From the NCBI RefSeq assembly GCF_910592395.1, contig NC_088310.1, positions 5,835,501 through 5,899,500 on the forward strand: DNA of 64,000 bases, written 5' to 3'. Positions 37,214 to 50,080 of this stretch are shown in pieces. The stretch comes from Lineus longissimus. Its lineage: Eukaryota; Nemertea; Pilidiophora; Heteronemertea; Lineidae. The notes under the pieces are model-generated. The model was not told where the DNA came from. It searched no databases and worked only from the letters and a program-made list of their open reading frames with translations. A program made the translations under genes and the position numbers. How positions within the stretch are numbered: position 1 is the first letter of the stretch; the number at the start of each line of letters is the position of its first letter.

Positions 37214-38121
37214 GGACATGCTGCTTCATTCCAGTCCATCCCAGTGAGAGTTGGGATCGTGCTTTAGATCTGGTATGGTAAACTTCCATCACGTTTGATT
37301 GGAGTTAAATCCTTAAAACCCTGTGTCTTTTTCCAGTCATAAGAAATGATGATTTAGGAAACAATCAGGGCTATGAAAATGTGTGATCCCTTGGGTAATA
37401 TCGAGCTACCGCAAACTATTGGTTATTTGTTTTGTAGCCAAACTTCCTGTCTTGGTCTCAGGCTTGTGTTATGTTTGTATAAAAATTATGAAGAAATTTA
37501 TACTTTATTGTTTAAAAAGACATGTTGGACTATTGTTTCGAATTGGGTTTGATAGTAACTTAGAGATGATGAATAGATGTCTACTTCTAGAGCTTTTACT
37601 ACTTATAGGTTCAGCTAATTGTGTGCAATGCAATTAGAGATAGCTCTGTGAACACTATAGAATGGTGCAATTCTTGTGATTATGAAATGTTTTAAAGATA
37701 TTTTATCATTTGATGTCTAGTCAAGCTAGTATAGGTACAAATCCATTTAGATTATTTTGCACTGATTTATGTTATTCAGTGGCAGGGATACATGTATGTC
37801 TAGATCTTTGTATGTGACCTTCCAAAAGATGCCCTTGCAAGCAAGCGTGTCCATTTTGAGGTGTGTCCATTGGGGCACTATGACAAAGGGTTAAACTTAT
37901 TGCTTGCTAGTTTAGTAGCAAATCATGCTTCAAATGGATATGAACTTCGGAAACTAAACTGCGATATTATCACATCTTTTTAGTAGAGTAGAACTTGGTT
38001 GCCTGTTATACTGTAGACCTGCTGATAAGATATTAGATCAAACCTGTTAAACAGATCGACTTGCAAATAGTGACATGTATATAAGAAAGTGATGTCGACA
38101 TGTATAGTTTATTAATTTATT

Positions 38122-38127
38122 AATAAA
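38122..38127 (+). terminator. Poly(A) signal of TTC7
   Basis: AATAAA about 0.9 kb after the TTC7 stop. A minus-strand AATAAA at about 38247-38252 may end STPG4, which would place the two converging 3' ends about 120 bases apart. Confidence 0.5.
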
Positions 38128-39157
38128 ACATTTCAAAATTGAAAACATCAGCCTTATTTACATTTGTACACTAGGTAACAGGATTTGTACAATGAAAGGA
38201 GATTTCACATGGCAAAGGCCAAAGTATTTGACATGGTGATGATTCCTTTATTCTAAAACGTGGTCCCTTTGTCTTGTTCTGATGTTTAAAGTCCACTGCT
38301 AACCTAACTAAAGGGCTGATTCTACCATTCATCCACATCTTGGATGTCAGTACGGTGGAAAAACCCTTTTCTACAGTATCACAGTTGAAGCCTCGAGGCG
38401 ACAAGATATCACAGAATTGCTAAAATTTGTCCACCCGCCCTAAAAAGGAAGACATACAATGGAGAACCCAGTGGGAGCTGCTGTGATCAGTATTGAAATA
38501 CTGGCGTTTCTAATGCTTTGATTCATCTGGTGGGTAACAATGTATAGAAATTTCCACCCAAACCCATGACAAATCAAATGCATCAAAATCTGTGACAACA
38601 AAACCGTCCCCGGCAACTGTGGTGTGCTGGTCGGTTCTTCTGGCCAGCTCTCAACTGCCCTACAGTACAGTATGACAATACTCACACTGATTACTTTGCT
38701 CATTTCCATAATCAGGTCATCAATAAGATACAGTCCTGTAGCACAATGTGTCAATCATCAATATATCTTTTTCTATTCGAAAGATTTTCTTTTGCCCCTG
38801 CTGTGTTTGTTTTGTGGTTAAATAAAACGACATGTAGCACATGTTTCAAACACATCATAGATGCATTTTATGAATGAGAATCTTCTTTACCAACAGGTTA
38901 GGAGTGTGAGCACAGTAAATCCACTGACAGGCCTCTTTTGGCTGAGTTTAAAGACAAATAATCCCCAAAAATTTCCTCTCGGATTTCAACTAAAAGGTCC
39001 CTTTTCTTGAAGCAGTGATCTATAACACGTTGTGCAATAAATAGGCTCTAAGTGTCAAGTATCAAGAAAATGATGCGATGACATCCACACTATCAAATGC
39101 AGAACTCCGGCAAGAACTTTGAATTCAGCAGTGTCCACTTGCAAAGCAGTTGATCCC

Positions 39158-42100
39158 TCAGTGGAAGGCACACGCAAAGAAGAGTCCATGTTGTCTCCCC
39201 ATCTTGGCAATAGTTCCTGGCATAGGTGATTGGTAGGTCTTTTCGTAGGAGCCAGGGCCTGGCACTTTCTGCAAGAGAGAATGTAAAGTTAGCCAGCTGT
39301 TGATGGGTTACCAAGTTTGTAGTTGTTGGTGGTAGTTGCTAGGAGATTTGCCAAGGAAACTGCTGTGGTTGGTTATCATATGTGACGCAGGTAATTTACT
39401 TGTCTTCAATTGTCTTCGGGGGTTGATTGTGCCTCTGCGCCGTGGGTGTGTCCCGGCCAGAGTGGAACCTGTTGTGTGCATCTCGTGTTGATGAAGAGGT
39501 TCCACTCTGGCCGGGGCACATCCACGGTGCAGAGGCACAATCAACCCCCGAAGACAATTGAAGACAAGTAAATTACCTGCGTCACACCATGTTTGTAACT
39601 GGGGGCAGTTGCTATATGTATCACCAAGGAAACTATGTTGATCAAACTAAGTTGATCAAAGGTGTGTAACTAGGGTGGGTGGTGTTACCAAGGAAACACT
39701 TTACTTTGATTAACAATGTCACCAGGGGCCGTGGCTAGGTGTGTTACAAAGGAGATTTCTGCTTTTCACTACTAAGGGGGAAGTGGGCATAACTAGGGAA
39801 ACTAGTGTTGATACATACTGTGTGCGCTGATGAGAATCTTGGCGTCTTTGATTTGAAGCTTGAGGATATCATTGGGGAGGATGCAGTCATTGTACCATAG
39901 GCACCAGGTGGAGGGCCTTCTCTCTGAAAGTAAAAATATATATTGACTCAATAAATCCAGCTATAAGGTCAAATGCTCCTGTTTGTATTGATCTTAAAAT
40001 CAGTAGAAACTTTCTGCACCAGGCCAATTTGTCAGACAGTAATAAATGATGAAACATAATGTGAGCATAACACAGAAAGATTGGGTTAACCATGAATAGT
40101 TGATGAAGATACAATCAACTGAACATGCAACACTATGAATTATACATGTACATGTACATGTATGCCTTTATTTATTTATCTAAGTAGTGTCACTGGGGCC
40201 TGTTGGATACTTGATGATGGGTTCCATGTTTAAATCTTAATTGATGATTTTCAGTCTGGAGGAGTGGTAGAATGATGATGTACTTACAGGTTTGTAGAAG
40301 GCTGGAGGGAAGCGTTGTGACTGAGATCGGAAGAAAAAATGCCTGGAAGTGAAGAAGAAAAGCTTTTTGTTGAAAATGAGCAGAGTCAGTATGTGTGTGT
40401 GCCTATTAAAAATCCCAGGATTGTGATCCCAAAGGGCAATACCAAGGTTTAGAGCCTTGGTGAGTTGAAGACAATCTCGAGATGTGCTCGGAGGACAAAT
40501 CCCTGGTGTGCACTCCCAAAGAATAGATAAGCCAAGGACAAATTCCCAGTTATGTGCTGGTGAGCCAAAATGATTGATATCATCGCAATTAAAGTTTCTA
40601 CTCACTTTGAGGGTTGTTTTTCAACTGTACATGAAAGATATTTCTCCATTGGGTATCTATCGGGACTGACGTTCACATCCTTGTCCTTTATTCCTTTGTT
40701 GAGAAAATCTTGGGAGGTTCGACTTGTTGATTTGAAATTGTATGTAACTCGTTTCTTATCTAATCTGAAAGAGCAAAAGAGCATTGCCTGAAGAGATAAG
40801 GAAAACATTGACTTCTTGAGGGCTGAATTAGGAGGCCTAGGCTGTACTCTATATCGCCTTGGCCTTTAGTTTGTAATCTCAGCCAGTTTGTTAAAATGTA
40901 CTGGAGAGGTTTGGATTGAGGTGCATATATGTAATCGATTTGGTGGTACACATAAGGCAAACGCCGGCGCAAGTTAAGACAAGTGTCAGGTTCCGCAGAC
41001 TCGTGTTTCTCATGAGCCTCACGATTTATGAAGAAAGATGAGAATGACTTACTCGTGGATGAAGTCTCTATGAGCATACGCCCCCGGCAAAAGCGTTGAT
41101 CCTTTTCCGTGCGGCGTGGGGTCCCTTTTCCTTCCCTCGTTTTTGAAATTATACGTTATCTTAGCTTTTTCCTTTTCCTTCAAGAAATCATCGAGTTCGT
41201 AAGCACCTGGCACGGGCGTTTCCTGAAAAATTTACGAAAGCAAGTTTAATGGATTGTGTTGCATATCGCGGTGTGGTAGGAAAATCTGTCCACGGATAAC
41301 GTGTCCCGGGGACAAAGATATGGGGGTTTGATACATGTGCATTTGTAGATTCATATCGTCAGTCTTCTCTGTGATCGGTACATCTGTCTATTGAAGGACA
41401 ATGTAGGCTAATTTACTTACTTTGATGGTAGATCTCCACCAGTCCTCTCGGTTTGACACGGGTTCTTCATAGCCCTCCTTCAGTCCCTGGCGACCCTGCA
41501 ATAAGAGCGAGGATGCGGGGTCAAATTATTGTTAAATCGGTCCACGGGGCCGAAATTCTCCCCTTGGTGACCAGAAGTTTAGAAACTAAGAATGGCTGCT
41601 CTTTATTGAGAGGTGTCCTGATTATACAGAGCTGTCCGCGAAGAGAGGTTATATTGTAGTCTGCCCTCTCCTTCTCAATTTTTGGGAGCACTTTAAGCAC
41701 TGGATCAACATTTTTCAGGCGATTATGAGAGTCGTGAAGTTATTTCTTCTCAAATTAAACGTCTTGGTCTCATCACTGATGGCGATGGTGTACGCACCCA
41801 CGCAAATTAATACAGCCTACCGCCTTTCCGCTTTTCGGCACCGTTTTCAAAATAATTGATACGTTAGAATGACAGTTTTACGACCAAATCAAAGACAATT
41901 ACTGAAACGTAACCAACCCCTTCGTTTTTCCTGCTATTGGGTCTAAGAATCTGGTTATTCAGGTGCAAATCCGGCGTCCTGATGAATTCCCATCCCTTTG
42001 GAAACCTGTCACCGAACTCCCAGCCTCGAAGAGCAGACATTTCTACCAAAATAGGGAGAGGCGATTCGGAGCGAAAGGTAAAGACAATATTCCTCGAGAG

Positions 42101-44334
42101 ATGTCCTTTTTCGGATAATCTAGACTGGATCTCCTTTTTCGAACATATTCAGACACCATCCATTGGTGGGTACAGAAAATCTGACATCATGCGTTTGTTT
42201 GCGCAACGTTCTGTCGTATGTTCGTCTGTGCGACCAAATCGCGATCAAATTCAAACGACACTCCGGCCTGAATGTCAGAGGACCGAATACCAACTGTATT
42301 TTATAAAACCTAATGGGGCCTCTTTATACACAATCTTTTAGCCGCAGGGACTATAATGTTCTAAGCAACCTAGTCCTAGTTAATCCCTGGTCGTCGTCAT
42401 ATCTACATGGCCTGAATTATTGTTTTCAATTCGCATAATCACGTCTGAACCACTCAAAATATTGCTCTAAGATATGGCCTTTCATCGCGTAAATTAATGG
42501 AAAACATAAAAATAAACCCAAGAAAGAGGTACAAGATTTTTTTCATGAATTGCCTCTGGTGACAAGCTACTAATTTTGTATTCCCACAATCCTTTTTTTC
42601 TCCTTCATCAAATGAGCCTAATAATTTATTTGAAATTAACCCTTGGATTGCTGTGAAATTTCAGACGAAGTCTACATGATTCTACTAATTCTCTTCACCC
42701 AAAATCCCTTTGTAATTGTATTTCTGCTCAGAGTGTCAAAGAGCGGTCAACAGATTGATTGCCAAATTCGATTCATGCTGAAAAGGACCCCTACGCTCAT
42801 AGTTCAAACGATCAGATAAATCCCTGATCTCGGCGCGAAAGAGGGCCCGGAACTCTTCTACTTACTATAAGCGCATTTCTTAAAGTTTTACCAGTTGGGC
42901 GTCTTGGCTCTCTATGTTTTGACGCGCTTCTTACAAGCAAGGTTACGATCCAGCGATATCGCTTGAACTTCAGGTCCTGGTTGTTCAAAACAAGATTCTT
43001 TTAAATCCATTAAGTTCAGTTAACGCCAGTGACCACTACTGGGCCCAGAATGTCAATTGGGAAAATATTATTAACCATAATAGCGTGCCAGAGATTTAAT
43101 CAACATTAGCGCTGTCGAAGCTCTTTATCATTTGAATTGCTGTCCACATGAACGCGCTTTGCGTATTGGGGAAGATTGATAGTTTGCCTATTCAGTACCC
43201 ACATAAATAAAGTATGACATTTTCTTTAATCAATATCTCAGTTGATCTGTAGATTATAAGATTAATCAAAATTCAATTATCCTCCGCATAAAGTCCGATA
43301 TAACTTATCAACAAGTTGGTCTTAAAGGCAATATCCCGCCTTTACACTGAGCAGGCGTCCCGGCTACGCCCACTGATGTCTGCCTTAAACATGGAGTCGT
43401 ACATCTATAATATACGCAAGTCGAAAACTCGAAGAACATGCGACGCGACGGAAGAGAATGATGGTTGTGACAATATATATACTGTATTTTTGATTGATTT
43501 TTCATTTTCGCATACGTCGCCCCCAATCCGATCAAATACATGCGAATTGGGATATCATCGATAATCCAACTATAAAGCCTTGAGCTCAATTCCTTGGAGG
43601 CCTGTGTATAAATGTGCTTAAAAATTTCAAAAGCCCAGTGTGTGCTCCATATTTTACTAACTTACGTGATTACAAAAATAAAGTATTCAGTTTAGCATAG
43701 GCAAAACATTGCTAGGCCTAAACACATATACGCACAGGGCCTATAATCTCGGCAAATCACCACTTACGGGCCCATAAAATGTGACTTAAAGAACTACAAA
43801 CTGTGGGTCTTCTTTTTAGAATGTCACATTATATACATACAATGAGATCACGTTGTCCCCGTTGAATATCATGTTTTGTAGAATAAAACTGGGCACATAA
43901 GCCACGTTGGGAATCTAAAGGCCTCTGAAAGCAGTGTCACAATCTATGTGATATGAGCCTAAAGACATACTCAAACTAGCACAATCATGTCCGCTTTTAA
44001 GGAATAAACTTCACAGCTCTTTCAAACCCAATCGCGGACTACATATAAACTCGGGGTAAAAAATGAAACAATGGTGTCTGATAGAAAGAGGCTGAGATAA
44101 TTCAATCATGCCTCTAATGAGCCACGATTGTCCGATCGAGGTTTTCGATCATGGGATCAGATTAATTGAAGATCAAAGACCAACCTTGTCCTTGTCCTTG
44201 TCAGAAGAGCTGGTTGTCTGGGCACTCCGTCGTCTCCCTGAACGTCCTCTCCGCTCCGAACTGGCACTCGGGAGTGAATATTTGGATGTGCCGGCAGCAC
44301 TGGAGGCTGAAGGTTGGGTAGCAGCCGGAGACAT
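39158..44334 (-). CDS. STPG4: STPG4, sperm-tail PG-rich repeat protein 4
   Basis: Small SHIPPO/PG-rich repeat protein; gonad-expressed in mammals, where it has been tied to chromatin in the paternal pronucleus, and of a family that often lies on sperm or ciliary microtubules. Seven exons: 44185-44334, 41421-41495, 41053-41222, 40606-40764, 40288-40342, 39819-39923, 39158-39268; 274 aa with all phases closing. After a Ser/Arg-rich start come NREDWWRSTIKETPVPGAYEL, ITYNFKNEGRK and VTYNFKS. Then FRSQSQRFPPAFY, EGPPPGAY, SSSFKSKTPRF, and KVPGPGSYEK before TIAKMGRQHGLFF. This order and wording match human STPG4 (C2orf61) as I know it. The first donor is GTTGGT. It lies tail-to-tail with TTC7, as in human, and head-to-head with SPRTN. 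Intron 1 is 2.7 kb with no visible gene. Confidence 0.88.
39300..39810. repeat. Degenerate minisatellite with ACCAAGGAAAC core
   Basis: The core GTTACCAAGGAAAC and variants recur near 39309, 39348, 39626, 39687, 39743 and 39795, alternating with GTAACTAGGG/GTTGCTAGG-type words, at roughly 60-70 base spacing. The 204-bp hairpin interrupts it. Confidence 0.5.
39382..39585. repeat. 204-bp near-perfect inverted repeat (hairpin)
   Basis: Left arm 39382-39470 (89 bp), loop 39471-39496 (26 bp), right arm 39497-39585 (89 bp). The arms pair with three mismatches by eye. Arms begin GTGACGCAGGTAATTTAC and end CCGGCCAGAGTGGAACC. No coding frame and no clear target-site duplication. It lies in the last STPG4 intron, inside a degenerate minisatellite. 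It is best read as a fold-back MITE or recent palindromic duplication. Confidence 0.95.
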
Positions 44335-45379
44335 AGTCCTGTCCCTCCGGGTATATCTTATTAAGTCTTATAGTTGTGTATAAAAGTTTCGTTCGGGCTG
44401 CCTACCCGTTGGCACTACCTATTGTGCGTCCGTAGCAACGGTAATTCATATGGAAAACGGGTCGATTTAGCTATACCGATACATGCTACCGACAGGGCTT
44501 TGATTAGTGACGTTTGTCACAGATCTAGAGTGTAGCATGCTACCAGTAATCTAAGTGTTGAAGACCATGCCGACTCTGTCATGCCTGTGAAACAATAACT
44601 GATTTTGGTGATCAGGTAGCCTGTAGCCACTTACGTGACTGTGCCAGTCTAATAGATTGTAGGGGGACTCTTTTGCATTTCTGTCACATTGGGCACCATC
44701 TTTTAGCGCGGCCTACACTGCGGCCTACATTGACTTCTTCTTAATCTGCGTGCAGTGATGTTGGCCAAGTATGATGATGAGGGTACCAGATTGCACAGGT
44801 CGGTGGGGAGTGTGCGACATTGTAATATGGCCAATCAGATCAGAAGTGAGCCGCGTGCGGTTGGACATTAAATTTGCCTGGTCCCATCCACACCCTCGGT
44901 TTTGTTTTACGACAGCAAGAGTGAGGTCAGGATCCAAGACAAACAGTATACATCTAGCCTAGTCTTTTTTCGGCTAGTGTGCGTAAAGATAGCCATGCAA
45001 CAGGGTTGCTTCTCAATGCACGGCAGTCTTGTCCGGGATGAGTGTCATCGCATTCAATTAGGCCTAAGTCTAATGCAACTAGGTATCGGCGTACATTGAG
45101 ACAGTGCTTGGATATTGATAAAAGTCCAGTTTTTCGAAATTTTGTGGCCCCGAAAGGTCTCGGTAGAAGCAATAACGCTGACGTTAGAGACTAACGCTAT
45201 TTGTAGATTTTGTCGGTTGTGGCTCTCTATACAGAAATTTATATGTGGTTACTTATTTCAACCACAGGCTACGCCACTGTCGCATTTCCATGTGAAGTGA
45301 ATTTTATCGTTGGCGCTCCCACTTTATCTGCATTTGTATAAGATATCTTGCTAAAATAGATCATCTGATCGATCCAGAG
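44335..45379. promoter_or_regulatory. Divergent upstream region of STPG4 and SPRTN
   Basis: One kb between two start codons on opposite strands, so a bidirectional promoter region. On the minus strand CCGTTGCTACGG at about 44430-44441, about 100 bases upstream of the STPG4 start, contains GTTGCTA, which resembles an RFX half-site (ciliary genes). A single short match is weak evidence. Confidence 0.35.
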
Positions 45380-48163
45380 ATGGACACAGATGATGATTAT
45401 CAATTAGCCTTGCTGCTACAGGCCGAATATGACCAGGAAACGGCAGCAAGTGCCGCTGAAGACGATATCTATTTTGTCGGAGCCGATGGGTCTCCATCTT
45501 TGGCTATTCCAAGCATCTCCCACCTCCCACTGCCAGGCAGCCCAGGATCACCCAAATCCATTGTTGATAAAGAGTGGGAACTGCTTGATCCTAATCCTGA
45601 TATACGCGCTCTGTTCCTGCAATTTAATGAAATGTACTTCTGGAGCAGGCTGACTGGAATTGAAGTGAAATGGAGCCCCAGAATGACTTTGTAAGCAATT
45701 CAGAATCCCCAACCTACAAAGGCTGTTCCAAGTATTCCAGAGGGGGGTGCTTTAATCAGCTGAGCAAGAGGCCCAAGTAATTTATTTTGTTTCAATTTGA
45801 TTGTGAAAAATATGTATGCAACTACAATTTTTTACACCCTTGACTTCCTCAAGCATAGGCCTTTCGAATAAAATCGGAAGTTTTAAATCTGTACTGTACT
45901 AGAATTTTAAAATTTCAGATGTGCTGGCCTTTGTGTCTATGAGGGAAGGGGCGGACTATGCTCAGTCCGACTGAGTTTACCACTACTTAAGCTGAGGCCT
46001 AGGAAAGACTTGGTGGAAACATTACTGGTAACTCCTAACCTACCTTCTAGAATACCTGAATTATTCCACACCATGCATTTTCACATTGATCAGAATGCGC
46101 TCATTTGAGAGATGGAGCTCTAAGTTTTGTGGACGCTGGTGTCCAGCAATCCACCATGATTCAATCATCAATAATTGGTTCGAAGATTTTTTGCACCCGT
46201 GTTTACTTTCAGTGTATGTCCTGTCACTGTATTTTAGTTTATTGAGGACAAAAGAGATAAATGTCTCCTCATATTCCTTTCAGCATGAAATGATCCATGC
46301 CTACTTGTTTGTGACAGACAATAATAAGGACCATGACGGCCACGGCCCAGAGTTCCAGAAACACATGAACAGACTTAATTCCTCCTGTGGTTCTAGCATC
46401 TCGGTAAGCCTTCTGTCCTCACCATAGCAATTGCCTTAAATATCTAGCAAGGAGAATTCATGATTCAAAATTCTATTACACATGTACTTACTAGGTGAAT
46501 TTCTTTCAAATATATTTTGCATTTTGTATTTAAGTTCTTTTTGCTAAACTTCAGATTTATCACACATTCCATGATGAGGTCGATTCCTACAGACAACATT
46601 GGTGGCGCTGTAATGGTCCTTGTCAAAAACGTCCTCCGTATTTTGGTTTTGTGAAGCGTGCGATGAATCGTGCACCATCTTCCAGAGACACCTGGTGGTC
46701 ACAACACCAAGCATCATGTGGAGGTTCTTATACTAAGGTGCGAGAACCAGAGGGTTATGGAAAGAAAACATCCAAGTCTAAACAAAAGGAGATTGAAGGT
46801 TTGTTATTCTAAAGCTTATTTGATTAATAAATCCATAATATGCAACATTGGTCTCCGGGTGAACCACAGTGCTGTCGACAGTTTTGCAGCCAGCAATTTA
46901 GTAGAAATCTGACCATTTTAGTGGCGAAGTTTTTTTAATTCTTTGATGAATAGATGTATGTGCATGTACAGCTGAAATCAGCAAAAAATCATGCAGATTG
47001 GTATTCTACTGCTCTGTTGACCACCTCGTGTACCTGTTGCGCGGGGAACACGTAACTTCCAAAACTATTACATAACTATTTATTTGACTATTTCAGAAAA
47101 GAAGAAAGAAATCAGCAAGTTCAAAGATATTCGTGCTTTCATGGGTCCAGGGAAGCTCCTAGGTGGAGGCAAGAAAGATAGCAATAAAGAAAAGAGTAAG
47201 GCATCTTCGACAGTTTCAAAGAGTAATTCAGATGACGATGATGTGACTGTAGTTAAAGTAGAAAAGAAAAATTCAGTCAGTGGCAGCTCTAAAGGACATA
47301 GTTCAGGTTCTTCAAAACATAAGTCTGATGATCACAAGTCGCATAAGGACAGTAGCAGTCATGATAAACATCGACACAGCTCACACAGCAGTTCTAAGGA
47401 CCATGATCACTCAAAACATAAGGAACACAAAAGTAGCTCAAAAGGGGAGTCGGATCACCACAAGTCCTCGGATAAAAAACATTCGTCCTCGGATAAAAAA
47501 CACTCGTCCTCTGCAAAGGATTCTGATTCAAAGAAACATTCGTCCTCCAGTAAAGGTTCTTCTTCAGCTTCTGCAGCTAGTGGTAGCTCGAAGAAAAAGG
47601 AAAGTAGCTCATCGTCTGTCGATAAGCCTAAGAAGTCAAATGTTCATGGCGTTGACAGCAGTCCATCAGGTTCTGAGCTCGGTGAACCAAGTGCTGTAGC
47701 TCATGGGAGCAATGTGCATGGTTTTGTCAAAGGTACTGACAAAAGTTCAAAGGGGAAGTCTTCGTCGTCTGCTGTAGCCTTCTCAGGTATGGGCAATGTG
47801 CTTGGTTCTAGCTCTGACGCCAAACACAAGGGAGATCGAGAAAAGCATAAGCATGAAAAAGAAAAACATCGTCATAAGGAGGAGAAGGTAAAGTCCAAGG
47901 AGAAGGACAAATCGGTTTCGAAAAAACGTCCTAGTACAGAGAGTAGCAACAGCAGCAACAGTGAGCCGAGTAGCAAGAAGGCAAAACACGGAGAAGAGAC
48001 GGTGTTCGGTCATGGAAGAACAAGCAAATTCCGTGGTGATAAGCCTAAGACCGGTATTGCCCTGAATGATCCAGATGATATGGTCCCTTGTCCAGTATGT
48101 GCTACTAGAGTCAGGGCAACTGACATCAATGGTCATTTGGACTCTTGTCTTGGTGGTTTATAA
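45380..48163 (+). CDS. SPRTN: SPRTN (Spartan), DNA-protein crosslink protease
   Basis: DNA-dependent metalloprotease that clears DNA-protein crosslinks at replication forks, recruiting p97. Five exons: 45380-45690, 45919-46027, 46284-46403, 46555-46798, 47097-48163; 616 aa against 489 in human. SprT domain: WELLDPNPDIRALF, KWSPRMTLCAGLC, the zinc site HEMIH (141-145) with third ligand H160 in HGPEF, then HWWRCNGPCQKRPPY and HQASCGG of the zinc-binding subdomain. Two p97-binding SHP-like boxes are visible (F236-G245, and FSGMGNVLG at about 450). The C-terminus is a UBZ4 finger with C593, C596, H608 and C612. Between these lies a Ser/His/Lys-rich low-complexity tail with tandem DKKHSSS copies, longer than in vertebrates. 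I see no clear PIP box. Confidence 0.97.
47460..47540 (+). repeat. Coding tandem repeat in SPRTN
   Basis: Near-identical 21-base units (GATAAAAAACATTCGTCCTCG and variants) encode repeated SDKKHSS. Part of a wider Ser/His/Lys-rich stretch in the disordered tail. Confidence 0.7.
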
Positions 48164-49413
48164 TGATGTGGTGAGAAGCCTACATTTCATTCCTTAGTTT
48201 GCAGAGCTTTTCACAAAAATAGCGGATTTGAAGTTCAATGACAATCGTGTTGGTATTTCCTGTGAGAGAAAATTGTATTGGATATTACTTAAAAGGACTA
48301 AATGCTTATATTCAGGCATATTAAGAAGGATATGGTACCCTGCCGCCCTTTTTTACCCACAAAATGCGCCGTGCCCCTCTTAAAACCCAAAAATGTTTTC
48401 ATAGTCTTTGATCTTCTGACCAGACAATGGTTGAAGAGAATTTTTAAGACATATTGGCTTCTTGGAGTACATGCATATAGCATGAGATAGCTCTGTGAAT
48501 CAAGAAATGAAATGATTTTGACCATAAAATAATAGAGTTGAACTAAAACTTGGTAGATACTACTTAGCACTTCAATGCGAAGTAACGGATACTGGTACTG
48601 TAGTTGTTGGTATTGTAGTTTGTAGTTAGAAAAAAGGTACAATGGGAGACTAAAGGCCACTGTTGCTTTAAGTGACACCTAATACTAATAGCAAGTGTCA
48701 CCCCTGTAAAATTCTCTTGAAAATTTTGACCTGCCTGTACCAGTTCGCTGAAAGATTTTAAACTGAAGAGATCAATTACCGGTGCTACTCGACCACTAAA
48801 TAGCACTGTCCCACCACCAGTGGCAATGAAGTCCCTCATTCTGTGTGCCTTCTTACTTTCAGAGGTTTTAATAAAAATCTTGACCAGTCCAAAAAAAGGT
48901 TGTCTGATCAGCTGAATGTCTTATGTCTTTATCGTTTTCATTTAAAATTGTATTGTATGTAAATGTACCTTTTGAACACTATGTAGATTGTATAAAAGAT
49001 ACACAAATTGAAAGACCAATGCGAAAGTATTGTATCACTAATCGTCATTGATTGAATCGAGATAAGACAACTCAGTCTTATTTGACCTCGAAATATGTCA
49101 ACCGTGAAACTTCCACGAAAGATAAAATATGTTGAATTTGCTTCTTTTCGATTGACGGCAGACATTGCTGCCAAATTGTTAGCCATCTCTCCTTGCCTCA
49201 GTGATGTATCCAGATTTAAGACCTACGGAAATTTTGGATCTTTTTCTGTTGCATTTTAAAATTCTTGTAATATTTTGTTGTAACATCCACGTTATCAGCA
49301 CTATCACAATTTTCCTTTTCTTCTATTGCTTTTTCTTTTTTAGCTGTTAAAGCTAAGGTTTGACATTTTTGCGGCAGTGTTGTGTTAGCAGGAAGGCTGG
49401 GGGGGGGGGGTTG

Positions 49414-49476
49414 CCAGACATTGATTGATGTTTACCAGACATTGATTGATGTTTACCAGACATTGATTGATGTTTA
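49414..49476 (+). repeat. Three 21-bp tandem copies
   Basis: CCAGACATTGATTGATGTTTA repeated three times head to tail, directly after a run of about ten G. No spacers, so not CRISPR-like. Confidence 0.9.
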
Positions 49477-50000
49477 CATTTGGAACAGTATCCAAGACAA
49501 CTGCATTGAATGTTTCCTTCTGTTGAGAGTTCCATTGTTACTGTCCCAAGTACTTCATCAGGTGGTAGGTGTAATAAGTAACTGTGAAGTCAGTGGTTTT
49601 TGAATATAATTTGTTTGGAATATGTAACCGTTATGTAGTCTTAGGTTATCATTATACAAGTTATCAAAACTGATAAAAGCATTGGTATTTTATTAGTTTT
49701 TGATGTTATAATTTGATCGACTTCATGCGTAATAAATCGACTCGATTCCTTCAGAAATTATGTGTTTTCAAATTCAGTTGCCACACACAGAAAGATGAAG
49801 AACTTATATCTCTCCAGTATGGATACTCTTGTGCAGAGAGCGTTCACTACTACTGCCTTGGTCCAAAATGTCCATTTGATGTCCTATCTCCAGGATGGTA
49901 TCTTCTGAGGGTTGACAAGTCCATTGGGTTCCTCGGTCCAAGTCGCAGAAGAGTTCATATTGAATGGTTTTTCTTCAGTATGAATACCTTGCCTGTTCCG

Positions 50001-50080
50001 TCGGTACTCCATTGACTCTTCATCCTGTACATATACCTCGTCGGTACTCCATTGACTCTTGATCCTGTACAGATACCTCG
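50001..50080 (+). repeat. 40-bp tandem duplication
   Basis: Two adjoining 40-bp copies starting TCGGTACTCCATTGACTCTT; they differ at two positions by eye. Lies just beyond the 3' end of gene A. Confidence 0.9.

Noticed and set aside
41937-42341. 134-residue open frame (+) in STPG4 intron 1
   Set aside because: No recognisable motif and opposite to the host gene; expected by chance in 2.7 kb.
49414-49476. Short regular repeats, CRISPR-like at first glance
   Set aside because: Units are contiguous with no spacers, in an animal genome.
49713-50015. 100-residue open frame (+)
   Set aside because: No signal peptide, no homologous motif, no splice partners; it overlaps a 40-bp tandem duplication.
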